The translations under genes were made by a program, and so were the position numbers. 64,000 nt of DNA from Desertimonas sp963772825. GTDB lineage: Bacteria > Actinomycetota > Acidimicrobiia > Acidimicrobiales > Ilumatobacteraceae. Below, one piece after another: positions 26,711 to 35,079 of the stretch. Location: positions 248,001-312,000 of the forward strand of contig CAVYYX010000012.1 in assembly GCA_963772825.1 (NCBI GenBank), in the 5' to 3' direction. Position 1 is the first letter of the stretch; every line of letters begins with the position of its first letter. Under the pieces are notes generated by a model, which was given only the letters and a program-made list of their open reading frames with translations, did not search any database and was not told the origin of the DNA.

Positions 26711-27384
26711 TGACTGCTGCGCTCGAACTGCACGACGTCCGCAAGGTCTATGAGATGGGCGACACGGAGGTCGTCGCCCTCGACCACGCCGACCTCATTG
26801 TCGACGCGGGGGAGATCGTCGCCCTCGTCGGTCCGTCGGGTTCCGGCAAGACGACGCTGTGCTCGATTGCCGGCGGCTTGCTCACACCAACGGCGGGCAC
26901 GGTCACCGTCGGTGGTGAGGAGATCTCCGAGTACTCGCCCAAGCAGCTCACCGGGTTCCGCCAGCGCAAGGTCGGCTTCGTCTTCCAGGCCGTCAACCTG
27001 GTGCCGTTCCTCACGGCCCGGGAGAACCTGCTGGTCGTCGACGAGCTGGGGCGACGCACCGGGGCCGACGCCCGCCGGCGGGCCGATCAGTTGCTCGAGG
27101 AGCTCGGCCTCACCGACCGGGTGAAGAACCTCCCCGCTCAGTTGTCCGGCGGTCAGCGTCAGCGGGTTGCCATCGGACGATCACTGATGAACGACCCGGA
27201 GATCGTGTTGTTCGACGAGCCGACGAGTGCGCTCGACACCGAGCTCGGCGAGCAGGTGATGGAGCTGATCCGCACCGAGCTCAACGAGCGCGGCACCGCC
27301 GCCGTCGTCGTCACCCACGACGACCGGATGACGCACTATTGCGATCGGGTCGTGCGCATCGTCGACGGCGTGCTCGAGGCCTGA
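26710..27384 (+). CDS. ABC transporter ATP-binding protein (LolD/MacB type)
   Basis: ATPase of about 224 residues for the two FtsX-type permeases. Walker A is GPSGSGKTT, the Q-loop region is FVFQAVNLVPFLTARENL (typical of the LolD/MacB group), signature LSGGQRQR, Walker B IVLFDEP and the switch His in VVTHDDR. The ATG overlaps the upstream stop by one base (TGATG). No periplasmic adaptor or outer-membrane protein is nearby, which fits a Gram-positive-type envelope. Lipoprotein, peptide or stress-signal handling are the usual roles. Confidence 0.93.
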   Translation: MTAALELHDVRKVYEMGDTEVVALDHADLIVDAGEIVALVGPSGSGKTTLCSIAGGLLTPTAGTVTVGGEEISEYSPKQLTGFRQRKVGFVFQAVNLVPFLTARENLLVVDELGRRTGADARRRADQLLEELGLTDRVKNLPAQLSGGQRQRVAIGRSLMNDPEIVLFDEPTSALDTELGEQVMELIRTELNERGTAAVVVTHDDRMTHYCDRVVRIVDGVLEA

Positions 27385-27400
27385 CGCGCCGCGGGCGCGA

Positions 27401-27556
27401 TCAGGCCCGCCGGTTGAAGATGCTGTAGCCGCCCGGACCGACGATGGCGGCGAGGACCAGCAGGATGATCCCCCACAGCACCGACCCAGAGATCAGCACG
27501 ATGACGCCGACGATGGCGATCAACACGGCGATGATCCACAACACGTTCTGATTCAT
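27401..27556 (-). CDS. Small two-helix membrane protein, 51 residues
   Basis: Short gene encoding MNQNVLWIIAVLIAIVGVIV and ending GPGGYSIFNRRA. Two hydrophobic helices separated by a short turn. A Shine-Dalgarno-like AGGGTAAGGG lies directly upstream on the minus strand (27574-27562). Similar DUF6131-like or unnamed small proteins are common in actinobacteria; I cannot name a function. Convergent with the exporter ATPase and divergent from the DUF4397 gene. The 204-bp gap upstream to the DUF4397 gene shows nothing beyond the two start regions. Confidence 0.75.
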   Translation of the reverse strand: MNQNVLWIIAVLIAIVGVIVLISGSVLWGIILLVLAAIVGPGGYSIFNRRA

Positions 27557-27760
27557 GTCACCCTTACCCTCGCGGCTCGGACGAGCCGTTGCCAGAGAAC
27601 GTTAGTCCTCCGTGCGTCGCCAAGTAGTGACCATGTCCGGGCAACAACGTCTCTCGATCGACCCTCGTCCCAGCGATCGCCGTCATCCCGAACTGGCGTC
27701 GACGCCGAAGTACTGGGTGACGGGTCCCGCATTCCCGTCTCACACTCGAGAGGTGTACTG

Positions 27761-28465
27761 ATGAACCGCTTAGTCTCTTGTCTCGCTCTTGCCATCGGTG
27801 CGGCGCTTGCCGTGCCAGCCGCCGCCGGGGCCCAGACCCCTACGACGGTGATGCTGTTGCACGGCATCCCCGGTGCGACGGTCGATGTCGTCGTCGACGG
27901 CGACGTCGTGATCCCCGGGTTCGAGCCGGGCACGATGCAGGACCTCTCGCCGTTCGCCGGGCAGACGCTGACCAACGTCGAGGTGCGCGCCGCCGGGACC
28001 TCTGACGTCGTGATCGGTCCGATCGCCTCGCTCGACGTGCCGGGCTCGGGAAACGTCACTGTCGTCGCCCACCTCACCGCCGACGGCACGCCGACGCTGA
28101 CCCCGTTCGAGAACGACACCAGCGCCTTGGCTGCCGGACAGGGTCGCCTGACGGTGCGCCACACGGCGGCCGCGCCGGCCGTCGACGTCGTCCTCGCCGA
28201 CGGGTCGCGTCCGTTCACCAATCTCAGCAACCCCAATGAGGCGTCGGCTGACCTTCCCGCTGGTGAGATCGCCGGCGCCCAGGTAGCCCCGACGGGCGGC
28301 GATCCGATCGCCCCGGTTCCGACGGTCGAGTTGACCGCCGGCACGAACCTCATCGTCTACGCCGTCGGCAGCCTCGATGACGACTCGTTGACGTTCTACA
28401 CACAGACGATCGAGGGACTCGGCGGCGACCCGACCGGGGTGCCGACCGGACTCGTTCGGGCGTGA
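27761..28465 (+). CDS. Secreted DUF4397 domain protein
   Basis: Exported protein of 234 residues. The signal peptide begins MNRLVSCLALAIGAALAVPA and is cleaved near GAQTP. Two DUF4397-like repeats follow: MLLHGIPGATVDVVVDGDVV and, from about residue 128, LTVRHTAAAPAVDVVLADG. Ribosome-binding site AGAGG lies 8 nt before the ATG. It is 15 bp upstream of a class F sortase gene, a common pairing in actinobacteria, but no LPXTG-type signal is visible in it, so it may be an accessory surface protein rather than the sortase substrate. Confidence 0.88.
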   Translation: MNRLVSCLALAIGAALAVPAAAGAQTPTTVMLLHGIPGATVDVVVDGDVVIPGFEPGTMQDLSPFAGQTLTNVEVRAAGTSDVVIGPIASLDVPGSGNVTVVAHLTADGTPTLTPFENDTSALAAGQGRLTVRHTAAAPAVDVVLADGSRPFTNLSNPNEASADLPAGEIAGAQVAPTGGDPIAPVPTVELTAGTNLIVYAVGSLDDDSLTFYTQTIEGLGGDPTGVPTGLVRA

Positions 28466-28480
28466 GCTGATTCCCCAAAC

Positions 28481-29155
28481 GTGACAGCGTTCGCCTCCTC
28501 ACACACGGCGCTCAGCATCTCCGCCGGGCTGGGCGTCGGCGCGATCGCAGTCGCAACGGTGGGACTCACGCTCGGCTCGTCGGACGGTGCTGCCACGGCG
28601 GTGCCGCCGGCGAGCACGACAGCGGCGACGTCGACCACGACGCTGCCTCTGTCGCCGCTCAACGCCCAGCTCGGCGACCCGATCTCGGTGATCCCTTCGG
28701 CCCCGACCGCGCCGCCGCCTCCCGTCGGCATCACCATCGACGCCATCGGCCTCGCCTCTGTCCCCGTTCGAGCGGTAGGGCTCGACGCGGACGGGCAACT
28801 GGAGATCCCCGACGAGACGGAGGTCGGCTGGTATCGACACAGTTCGTGGCCGGGCCGTCCCGGGGCGACGGTGCTCGCCGCCCACGTCTCGTGGAACGAT
28901 GCAACCGGACCGTTCTACGAGCTCGTCGACGTTCAACCGGGGTCGGCAGTCAGCGTCCAGCTGGCCGATGGCACGGTGCGGTCGTACACCGTGGTCGAGC
29001 GCCAGCAGTACCCCAAGACGGAACTGCCTGCGGATCGGATCTGGACGACGGGCGGTCCGGAGACGCTCGTGCTGATTACGTGCGGTGGCGAGTTCGATCC
29101 GGAGATCCGCCGCTACCGCCACAACATCGTCGTCTACGCCGTCCCCCAATCCTGA
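28481..29155 (+). CDS. Class F sortase
   Basis: Transpeptidase-fold protein of 224 residues. An N-terminal membrane anchor (ALSISAGLGVGAIAVATVGL) is followed by a Thr/Ser/Ala/Pro-rich linker and the sortase domain from about residue 80. The catalytic His is in LAAHVSW, the Cys in LITCGGEFD, and the Arg in RYRHNIVVY. The GTG start at 28481 lies 15 bp after the DUF4397 stop. Class F sortases are abundant in actinobacteria but few substrates are known; no LPXTG-like substrate occurs in the window. Confidence 0.92.
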   Translation: MTAFASSHTALSISAGLGVGAIAVATVGLTLGSSDGAATAVPPASTTAATSTTTLPLSPLNAQLGDPISVIPSAPTAPPPPVGITIDAIGLASVPVRAVGLDADGQLEIPDETEVGWYRHSSWPGRPGATVLAAHVSWNDATGPFYELVDVQPGSAVSVQLADGTVRSYTVVERQQYPKTELPADRIWTTGGPETLVLITCGGEFDPEIRRYRHNIVVYAVPQS

Positions 29156-29167
29156 CGGGCAGCGTGA

Positions 29168-30349
29168 TCATCGGTTCCCCTCGATGCCCCGTCGGCTCAA
29201 CTGATCGATCGCCACGGCCAACAACAGCACTGACCCACGCGCCGTCTGTTGGTAGAAGGTGGCGATGTTCATCAGGCTCATGCCGTTGTTCAGGGCGCCC
29301 ATCAACGTCGCCCCGAGCAGCGCGCCGAGAATTCGCCCCCGCCCGCCAGCGAGGCTCGTGCCGCCGATCACCGCCGCGGCGATGGCGTCGAGCTCGAGGA
29401 ACAGGCCGGCCGTTCCGCCGATCGCCCCGCTGACCCGCGCCGTGAGCGCCACGCCGGTGACGCCGTAGAAGAACCCGGCGATCACGAAGTTGATGAACAC
29501 CACCCGGCTCAGCGAGATGCCGGCCAGCCGGGCAGCTTCCGGGTTCCCGCCGACGGCGTAGAGCTGGGCGCCGAAACGAGTCCGGCGCATGAGCACGTCG
29601 GCGAGCGTTGCGAACAGTGCGAGCACGAGGATGAGGTAGGGAATCCCTTTGCCGAGCGACACATAGACGGCGATGGCCGCGGCCAGCACGGCGGGCACCA
29701 ACGACGTCGCGAGCGAGCGACGCCAGTCGTCCGTGAGCCCGAATCGTTGGGCGCGACGGGCTGATGCGACGGTGAACGCGGTGAACGCCACGAGGGCCGC
29801 GGCGACCACGGCGATCGACGGCACGGGTGCGAGGTAGCCGGCGGCGAGGTCGGTCAGCGTTGCCGGCAGCGGGGCAACCGTGGCGCCGTCGGTCACGATC
29901 AACGAGACGCCGCGGAAGATCATCATCCCCGCCAACGTGACGATGAACGAGGACACGCCGACCTTGGCGACCCACACCGCGTTCCACGTGCCGAGCGCGA
30001 CACCGGCGGCGATCGCCGCGGCGACACCGAGCCACGGGTTCCACCCGAGCTTGACCGTCACCGAGGCGAGCACCACGCCGACCAACGCCACCGCTGACCC
30101 GACCGACAGGTCGAAGTTGCGGGTGACGATCAGCATCACAGCGCTGATCGACGCGAGCCCGACGATCGTCGTCTGCAAGGCGAGCAGTCCGAGGTTGCGC
30201 TGCGACAGGAACAGCCCGTCGGTGAGCACCTGGAACGTCGCGAAGACGACCGCGACGACGATGAGCAACGTGTAGTTGCGCAGGTTGACACGCTCGCGAG
30301 TGATCGCCACGTTCGGCGATGCCGCCGGCTTGACGAGGTACAGGCTCAT
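29168..30349 (-). CDS. xylH: Sugar ABC transporter permease (XylH/RbsC-like)
   Basis: Permease of 393 residues with about ten to twelve hydrophobic segments (branched-chain/ribose type BPD_transp_2). Family motifs include TIVGLASISAVMLIVTRNFDLSVGS, given here by its ends TIVGLASIS and NFDLSVGS, plus FIVTLAGMMIFRG and AAVIGGTSLAGGRGRI near the C-terminus. It is the last gene of a minus-strand operon behind a XylF-like binding protein and its ATPase; the ATG at 30349 overlaps the ATPase stop by 4 bp. The operon is flanked by matching LacI operators, so expression is probably induced by the transported pentose or a metabolite. Confidence 0.9.
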   Translation of the reverse strand: MSLYLVKPAASPNVAITRERVNLRNYTLLIVVAVVFATFQVLTDGLFLSQRNLGLLALQTTIVGLASISAVMLIVTRNFDLSVGSAVALVGVVLASVTVKLGWNPWLGVAAAIAAGVALGTWNAVWVAKVGVSSFIVTLAGMMIFRGVSLIVTDGATVAPLPATLTDLAAGYLAPVPSIAVVAAALVAFTAFTVASARRAQRFGLTDDWRRSLATSLVPAVLAAAIAVYVSLGKGIPYLILVLALFATLADVLMRRTRFGAQLYAVGGNPEAARLAGISLSRVVFINFVIAGFFYGVTGVALTARVSGAIGGTAGLFLELDAIAAAVIGGTSLAGGRGRILGALLGATLMGALNNGMSLMNIATFYQQTARGSVLLLAVAIDQLSRRGIEGNR

Positions 30350-31964
30350 CTCGTCGTCTCCGGTCGGCGGTCGCTCGCCGGACCTGCGGCGACCTCGATC
30401 AGCTCACCCTCGGTCGTCTCGTCGGCGGCGAACTGGCCGACGAGACATCCGTCGCGCATCACGAGGATTCGCGAGCAGACGGTGACCAACTCGCTGGCGT
30501 CGGACGACACCAGCAGCAGGGTCCGCCCCGACGCAGCGAGCTCGACGAGGATCTCGTGGATCTCGGCACGAGCCCCGACGTCGACACCGCGAGTCGGGTC
30601 GTCGAGGAGCAGGATCGGGGTGTCGGCCACCAGCCAGCGAGCCACTTGGACCTTCTGCTGGTTGCCCCCACTGAGCGTCGCCACCGCAGCGGTCTCGTCA
30701 GGAGCCCGGATGGCGAGCTGGGCGACCCGCCGGCGCGATTCGGTGCGCACCTTGGCTCCGTCGAGGAAGGCGCCGCGCCGGAACTCGAACAGGCTGGCCA
30801 GCACGACGTTGTCGGCGATCGAGTGGATCCCACGAGGGCGTCGCGTCGATCCTGCGTCACGTAGCCGATGCCTTGGTCGATGGCGTCCTGTGGCGTGCTG
30901 ACGTCGAGCGACGTCCCGTCGATCTCGACGTCACCGCTGACCGGACCGCGCCATGCGCCGAAGATCGCTTTGCCGACGACTCCGGCACCGGAACCGATCA
31001 AGCCGAACAGCCCGACGATCTCGCCACCCGCGACCTCGAAGGACACGTCGTCGACCAAGGGACGGGCACCGGCTCGGAGCGCCGGAACGGTGAGTCCCCG
31101 CACCGCGAGACGCCGCCCGTTGACGGGCGTCCCGACCGCGGCGGCGGACCGTCGGCTGGAGGACTCACCGAGCGTCTCACCGAGCATCTCGCTGACGATC
31201 TCCGAGCGTCCGGTGTCGTCGGCGCGATGATCGCCGACCAGCGTGCCGTCGCGCATCACGAGGATCCGGTCGGCGATAGCGAACACCTCGGCGAGTCGAT
31301 GGGAGACGAACACGCAGGTCGTGCCTCGGTGGCGGTAATCGCGCAGGCGATCGAAGAGCCGCTGGGCCTCGTCACCGGTGAGCGCAGCCGTCGGTTCATC
31401 GAGGATCAGGACACGAGCATCCTTGTGCAGCGCCCTGGCGATCATCACGAGTTGCTGGTGGGCGAGGTCGAGGTCGCCGATGCGCGCGTCGGCGTCGACC
31501 TCGATGCCGAAATCGTCGAGGATCGACGCCGCAGCGCGGCGCATCGCCAGGCCGTCGACGAAGCCAAACCGTGTCGGCTCGTTGTTCAGGAACAGCGTCC
31601 GAGCCACGGTCAGCTCGGGCACCACGTTGATCTCCTGGGCGATCAACACGATTCCGTGACGCTCCGCATCGGCGACGTCGGCCGGGAGGTACGGGAGGCC
31701 GTCGAACGTGATCTCGCCGCTGTAGTCCTGCCCGAACAAGCCGGCGAGGACGCCGATGATCGTCGACTTGCCGGCGCCGTTCTCGCCGAGCAGGGCGACG
31801 ATCTCGGACGTGGCGAGGTCGAACGACAGCTCGTCAACGGCGATCGTGCGACCGAACGACTTGCCGACACCCCGGACGGTGAGCAAGCGGTTCGGGGTGC
31901 CTCGGCGTTCGGAGCTGTCGTCGAGCATCGGGGCCGAGTCGGCGCGGTGCTCCTGGGTCAGCAC
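30346..31964 (-). CDS. xylG: Sugar ABC transporter ATP-binding protein (XylG-like; one frameshift near 30830)
   Basis: Duplicated-ATPase subunit of a pentose importer. The first nucleotide-binding domain has Walker A GENGAGKST and LDLAHQQLVMIARAL; the second has signature LSGGNQQKVQVARWL and Walker B LLLDDPTRGVD. The frame is lost near 30830 within GYVTQDRRDALVG: restoring one C (GTGGGATCC to GTGGGCATCC) gives IHSIADNVVLASLFEFRRG, the normal continuation. So a single-base deletion, probably a read error. The GTG at 31964 overlaps the binding-protein stop; ATG 31928 is an alternative start. Expected product about 539 residues. Confidence 0.88.
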
Positions 31965-33064
31965 TCAGGTCGCTCGTCGGGCACGTTGGCGTAGACCTCG
32001 TCAACGTTCTGCCAGTACTCGTGACTGCACGCGAACTCGGCGAGCTCGTCCTGCGTGACGAGATAGATGGGCGTCTTGACGAACGGGATCTCGCCAGCAC
32101 CGTTGTCGACCGTCAGTTCGGCAGTGACCGGCTCGCAGTTGGCCAGGGCGACGGCGGTCTCCGCCCCGGCTTGGGCCATCTCCTCTGGAGCTGGCCAGAG
32201 ACTGCCGAACTGACGGCCTTCGGCGATGGCCTGCATCGCCGAGAGCTCCATGTCCTGACCGGTGACGAGGATCTCGCCGTCGGCGATCCCGGCCTGCGAG
32301 ATCGCTTGGAGGATTCCCAGCGTCATCCCGTCGTACGACGACAAGAAGACGTCGACCTCGTTGTCGTTCGCCGTGAGGGCGTTCTCGGCGAGCGCTTGGG
32401 CGGGCTCGGTCTTCCAACCAGGCGTGAATTGGTCCATCACGATGGCGACCTCGCCGGAGTCGACGACCGGGTCGAGCACGTCGTGATAGCCCTCCTGCAT
32501 CAACGTCGACCCGGTCTGCCCCGGATCTCCGCCGATCAGCACGTAGTTGCCGTTGGGAACGACGGCGAGCGTCTCGCGTGCTGCCTCGGCGCCACCCTCA
32601 CGAGGATCTCGGCCGATGAACGCGTCGTGCTCCGAGTTGAGGATCAAGTCGTCGTACGACGCGAGCGGAACCCCTGCTTCGCGAGCGAGGTCGGCGATCC
32701 GCCCGGCGACGTTGAAGTCGACAGGTTGGATGACGATGGCGTCGACGCCCTGGGTCAGCACGTTCTCCGCTTGCGAGACCTGGGTGACTGCGTCGTTCTC
32801 CGCAGATTGCACGATGACCTCGTAGCCGGCCGCCTCGGCGGTGTCCTCGAAGAACGGGATGTCGGCGTTGAGGTAGCGATAGGCCGTCTGCTGCTTGAGC
32901 ATGAAGGCGATCCGCCCGGTCGTGCCGGGGACGCACTCGGCATCGTCAGGGACCGTCGACGCCGCGGTGATCGTCCCCAGCCCGGTGCAACAGGTCGCCG
33001 CCAGCACGGTCCCAGCGACAACGGTCGCCGTGGTCCTGCCGTGCCGCTTGTTCGGTCGCTTCAT
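31958..33064 (-). CDS. xylF: Sugar ABC transporter substrate-binding protein (XylF-like)
   Basis: Extracytoplasmic binding protein of 368 residues, periplasmic-binding-protein type 1. A signal region (TTATVVAGTVLAATCCTGLG) is followed by a XylF-like core: VIVQSAENDAVTQVSQAENV, GVDAIVIQPVDFN, GNYVLIGGDP, ALTANDNEVDVFLSSYD and ILVTGQDMELSAMQAI. These closely track E. coli D-xylose-binding protein, though the true ligand is unproven. The Shine-Dalgarno GAGGGGGAA sits 3 nt before the ATG at 33064. First gene of the importer operon, behind a promoter flanked by two LacI-type operators. Confidence 0.9.
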   Translation of the reverse strand: MKRPNKRHGRTTATVVAGTVLAATCCTGLGTITAASTVPDDAECVPGTTGRIAFMLKQQTAYRYLNADIPFFEDTAEAAGYEVIVQSAENDAVTQVSQAENVLTQGVDAIVIQPVDFNVAGRIADLAREAGVPLASYDDLILNSEHDAFIGRDPREGGAEAARETLAVVPNGNYVLIGGDPGQTGSTLMQEGYHDVLDPVVDSGEVAIVMDQFTPGWKTEPAQALAENALTANDNEVDVFLSSYDGMTLGILQAISQAGIADGEILVTGQDMELSAMQAIAEGRQFGSLWPAPEEMAQAGAETAVALANCEPVTAELTVDNGAGEIPFVKTPIYLVTQDELAEFACSHEYWQNVDEVYANVPDERPEC

Positions 33065-33090
33065 GGTTCCCCCTCGATCTCGCCGATGCT

Positions 33091-33104
33091 TGACAACGTT
33101 GTCA
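33091..33104. promoter_or_regulatory. LacI-family operator (proximal)
   Basis: Perfect palindrome TGACAACGTTGTCA, with the central CG pair typical of LacI-family sites. It overlaps the transcription start of the importer operon and lies 27 bp, centre to centre, from the second copy at 33117-33132. The same 14 bp recurs at 34185-34198 before the repressor gene. Confidence 0.88.
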
Positions 33105-33132
33105 GGGTAGGAAATCTTGACAACGTTGTCAA
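33104..33132 (-). promoter_or_regulatory. Promoter of the sugar importer operon
   Basis: On the minus strand a consensus -35 TTGACA (33132-33127) is followed by a 17-nt spacer and -10 TACCCT (33109-33104). The -35 is part of the distal LacI-type operator, and the proximal operator overlaps the end of the -10 and the start site. The mRNA leader would be about 35 nt and carries a clear Shine-Dalgarno, so this is not a leaderless promoter. Confidence 0.8.
33117..33132. promoter_or_regulatory. LacI-family operator (distal)
   Basis: Perfect 16-bp palindrome TTGACAACGTTGTCAA overlapping the -35 box of the importer promoter. With the proximal copy it brackets the promoter, which would allow tight repression by one or two repressor dimers. 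Confidence 0.88.
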
Positions 33133-33162
33133 GCCAAGACGTTCAACCAGAGAGAGGCGTGC

Positions 33163-34158
33163 TCAGGTGCTGCGGACGATGAGATTGGGGGGAACCCACC
33201 GTCGCTGCGGCTTCCCGCGACGCCCGGCGAGGCGCTCGAAGAGCAGCTCCGTGGCGTGACGGGCAATCTCGTCGACGTCGAAGGCGACCACCGTGACCGG
33301 CCGGCGCAGGGCCGAGGCCAGCTCGAAGTCGTCGCAACCGATGAGGCCGATCCCGGGGCGATCGGCGAGCGCCTCGGCGGCGCCGACCGCCGTGCGGTTG
33401 TTGGTGGCGAAGAAGGCCGTCGGCGCGGCGTCGGCCTCGAGCATCTCGACAACGGCGTCGCGCGCTCGGGTCGGATGATGCAGACCGAACCGTGTCAACT
33501 CATCGACGACCGGGATGCCGGCGTCGGCCAACGCCGCCCGGTACCCGGAGAACCGCTGGCGCGCCGTGTAGACGTCGAGGGAAACGTCGCTGATCAGGGC
33601 AATTCGCCGGTGGCCTGCGGCCAGTAGATGCTCGACGGCGAGATGGGCACCTCGCTCGTCCTCGAGCAGGACGGCGTCGGCGGCCAGGCGCACCGGCGGG
33701 CGATCGAAGAAGACCACCGCCATCCCGTGGTCGATCTCCCGCTTCAGGAACTGGTGGTCCTGGCGGGCGCTGGCGATCAGCAAGCCGTCGATCCGGCGGC
33801 GGACGAGGCGGTCGACGATGTGCCGCTCCCGCCGTGGATCGTCGTCGGAGCTCACGGTGATCAGCAGATGCCCCTCGGCGAGCGCGGCGTTCTCGACGAA
33901 GCGGGTGATCGCCGAGTAGAACGGGTTGGCCACGTCGGCGACGACGAGACCGATCGTCGCCGACCGGGTTGCCCGACGCAACGTGCTCGCCCGATCGTCA
34001 CGGCGGTAGCCGAGCATGCGCACGGCAGCCTGCACGCGGGCGGTGACGTCGTCGCTCACGAATGGCTCCTCGTTGACGACTCGCGAGACGGTCTTGATGC
34101 TCACACCGGCGACCGCGGCGACGTCCTTGAGGGTGGGGCGACGGACGTCGTGAGTCAT
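33163..34158 (-). CDS. LacI-family transcriptional regulator
   Basis: Repressor of 331 residues. The N-terminal helix-turn-helix and hinge read LKDVAAVAGVSIKTVSRVVN and EEPFVSDDVTARVQAAVR, followed by a sugar-binding core (IGLVVADVANPFYSAI, GLIGCDDFELASALRRP). It is encoded just upstream of and on the same strand as the XylFGH-like operon. The operator palindrome TGACAACGTTGTCA occurs twice before xylF and once before this gene, so it most likely controls both. Start ATG at 34158, with a TACACT -10 box (34171-34166) exactly 7 nt upstream, implying a leaderless mRNA. Confidence 0.93.
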   Translation of the reverse strand: MTHDVRRPTLKDVAAVAGVSIKTVSRVVNEEPFVSDDVTARVQAAVRMLGYRRDDRASTLRRATRSATIGLVVADVANPFYSAITRFVENAALAEGHLLITVSSDDDPRRERHIVDRLVRRRIDGLLIASARQDHQFLKREIDHGMAVVFFDRPPVRLAADAVLLEDERGAHLAVEHLLAAGHRRIALISDVSLDVYTARQRFSGYRAALADAGIPVVDELTRFGLHHPTRARDAVVEMLEADAAPTAFFATNNRTAVGAAEALADRPGIGLIGCDDFELASALRRPVTVVAFDVDEIARHATELLFERLAGRRGKPQRRWVPPNLIVRST

Positions 34159-34184
34159 CGGGCAAAGTGTAGGCAGCGCAGACC

Positions 34185-34198
34185 TGACAACGTTGTCA
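34185..34198. promoter_or_regulatory. LacI-family operator before the repressor gene (autoregulation)
   Basis: Third copy of TGACAACGTTGTCA, identical to the two sites before xylF. It lies 14 nt upstream of the repressor's TACACT -10 box (34171-34166), in the -35 region, so binding should repress the repressor's own promoter. Confidence 0.85.
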
Positions 34199-34256
34199 TC
34201 AGGGGACTCCGAGCATCCCCCGTTCGCGTCACGCCATCGGTGAGAATGCGAGTAAC

Positions 34257-34274
34257 AGTGACCGCTCGGTCACT
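34257..34274. promoter_or_regulatory. TetR-like palindrome upstream of a small membrane protein
   Basis: AGTGACCGCTCGGTCACT: two perfect 8-bp arms around a 2-bp centre. This shape matches operators of many TetR-family repressors. It lies 21 bp before the GTG of the 60-residue gene at 34296, with the Shine-Dalgarno AGGGAGG between. No TetR gene is in the window. Confidence 0.6.
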
Positions 34275-34295
34275 CCGAAAAGGGAGGGTCAGCGC

Positions 34296-34478
34296 GTGAT
34301 ACGCGGACTACTGGCGTTCATTGTCGTCTTCTTGTTGGCGACGTTGCCGGCGACCTGGCTGCTGATGCTGTTCTTCGGCAACGTCGGCGTTTTAGTGAGC
34401 TACTGGGGCATGCTCCCGCTCGGCATCCTCGTGTCCGTCCTGTTGGGCGGCGTGACAGCGCCGAAGTACGTGGTCTGA
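34296..34478 (+). CDS. Small two-helix membrane protein, 60 residues
   Basis: Encodes MIRGLLAFIVVFLLATLPAT, then a second helix (GMLPLGILVSVLLGGVT) and ends APKYVV. Start is a GTG at 34296 with a strong AGGGAGG 5-11 nt upstream. Preceded by a TetR-like palindrome and followed by a bidirectional hairpin terminator, so it looks like a real, independently regulated gene. No family recognised. Small proteins of this kind often modulate transporters or envelope complexes, but nothing here says which. Confidence 0.75.
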   Translation: MIRGLLAFIVVFLLATLPATWLLMLFFGNVGVLVSYWGMLPLGILVSVLLGGVTAPKYVV

Positions 34479-34480
34479 CC

Positions 34481-34519
34481 GGTGCCCTGACCGGCGTTCG
34501 AGACGTCGGTCAGGGCACC
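34481..34519. terminator. Bidirectional hairpin between convergent genes
   Basis: Thirteen-bp perfect stem: GGTGCCCTGACCG (34481-34493) pairs with CGGTCAGGGCACC (34507-34519) across a 13-nt loop. It begins 3 bp after the small membrane protein gene and ends 8 bp before the stop of the convergent SHOCT gene, so it can serve both. Confidence 0.85.
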
Positions 34520-34526
34520 TGATGAG

Positions 34527-34925
34527 TCAGGCGAGCAGCTTGGCCTTCTGCTGCTGGAACTCGGCGTCGCTGAGGACGCCCTGGTCGCGCAACGCGGCGA
34601 GCTTGGTGAGCTCGTCGCCCGTGCCTCCGCCTCCCGTGCCGGCAGCGCTGCGGACGTAGGACTGGAACGCCTGCTCCTGAGCCTTGGCGTCCTCGTAGTC
34701 GCGTTCGCTCATCGAGTGGCCGCGAGCGATGAGGTACACGAGCACACCGAGGAACGGCAGGATGATCACGAAGATCACCCACAGCGCCTTGCCGAAGCCG
34801 CCCAGGTCCTTGCTTCGGAAGATGTCGAAGATCACGCGGAAGAGGACGACGATCCACGCGATCCACAAGAAGAACCACAAGAAGGTCCAGAACATCCCGA
34901 GCAACGGGTAGTCGTAACCCAACAC
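34527..34925 (-). CDS. PLDc_N / SHOCT domain membrane protein
   Basis: Protein of 132 residues with two N-terminal helices (FWTFLWFFLWIAWIVVLFRV and ALWVIFVIILPFLGVLVYLI) carrying the PLDc_N (phospholipase D N-terminal-like) pattern, a flexible linker rich in glycine, and a C-terminal SHOCT motif (LTKLAALRDQGVLSDAEFQQ). GTG start at 34925 with AAGGGGATCAAG just upstream. SHOCT motifs occur at the ends of many actinobacterial membrane proteins and may aid oligomerisation. Divergent from the Anbu gene across a 154-bp gap that shows nothing else recognisable. Confidence 0.88.
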   Translation of the reverse strand: MLGYDYPLLGMFWTFLWFFLWIAWIVVLFRVIFDIFRSKDLGGFGKALWVIFVIILPFLGVLVYLIARGHSMSERDYEDAKAQEQAFQSYVRSAAGTGGGGTGDELTKLAALRDQGVLSDAEFQQQKAKLLA

Positions 34926-35079
34926 CTTGATCCCCTTTCGGTCGGTCCGACCTGTTTCGGACCGGGGTGAGTCCTAGCACACGTTTGGGGGTCTTGACGA
35001 GGATCGTTGCTGTCGTGAGTCGTGTTCGGGTCAGACTGGCGGCAATGGATCGCCATGATGTTTCCCCCGAGTCGGTGCG

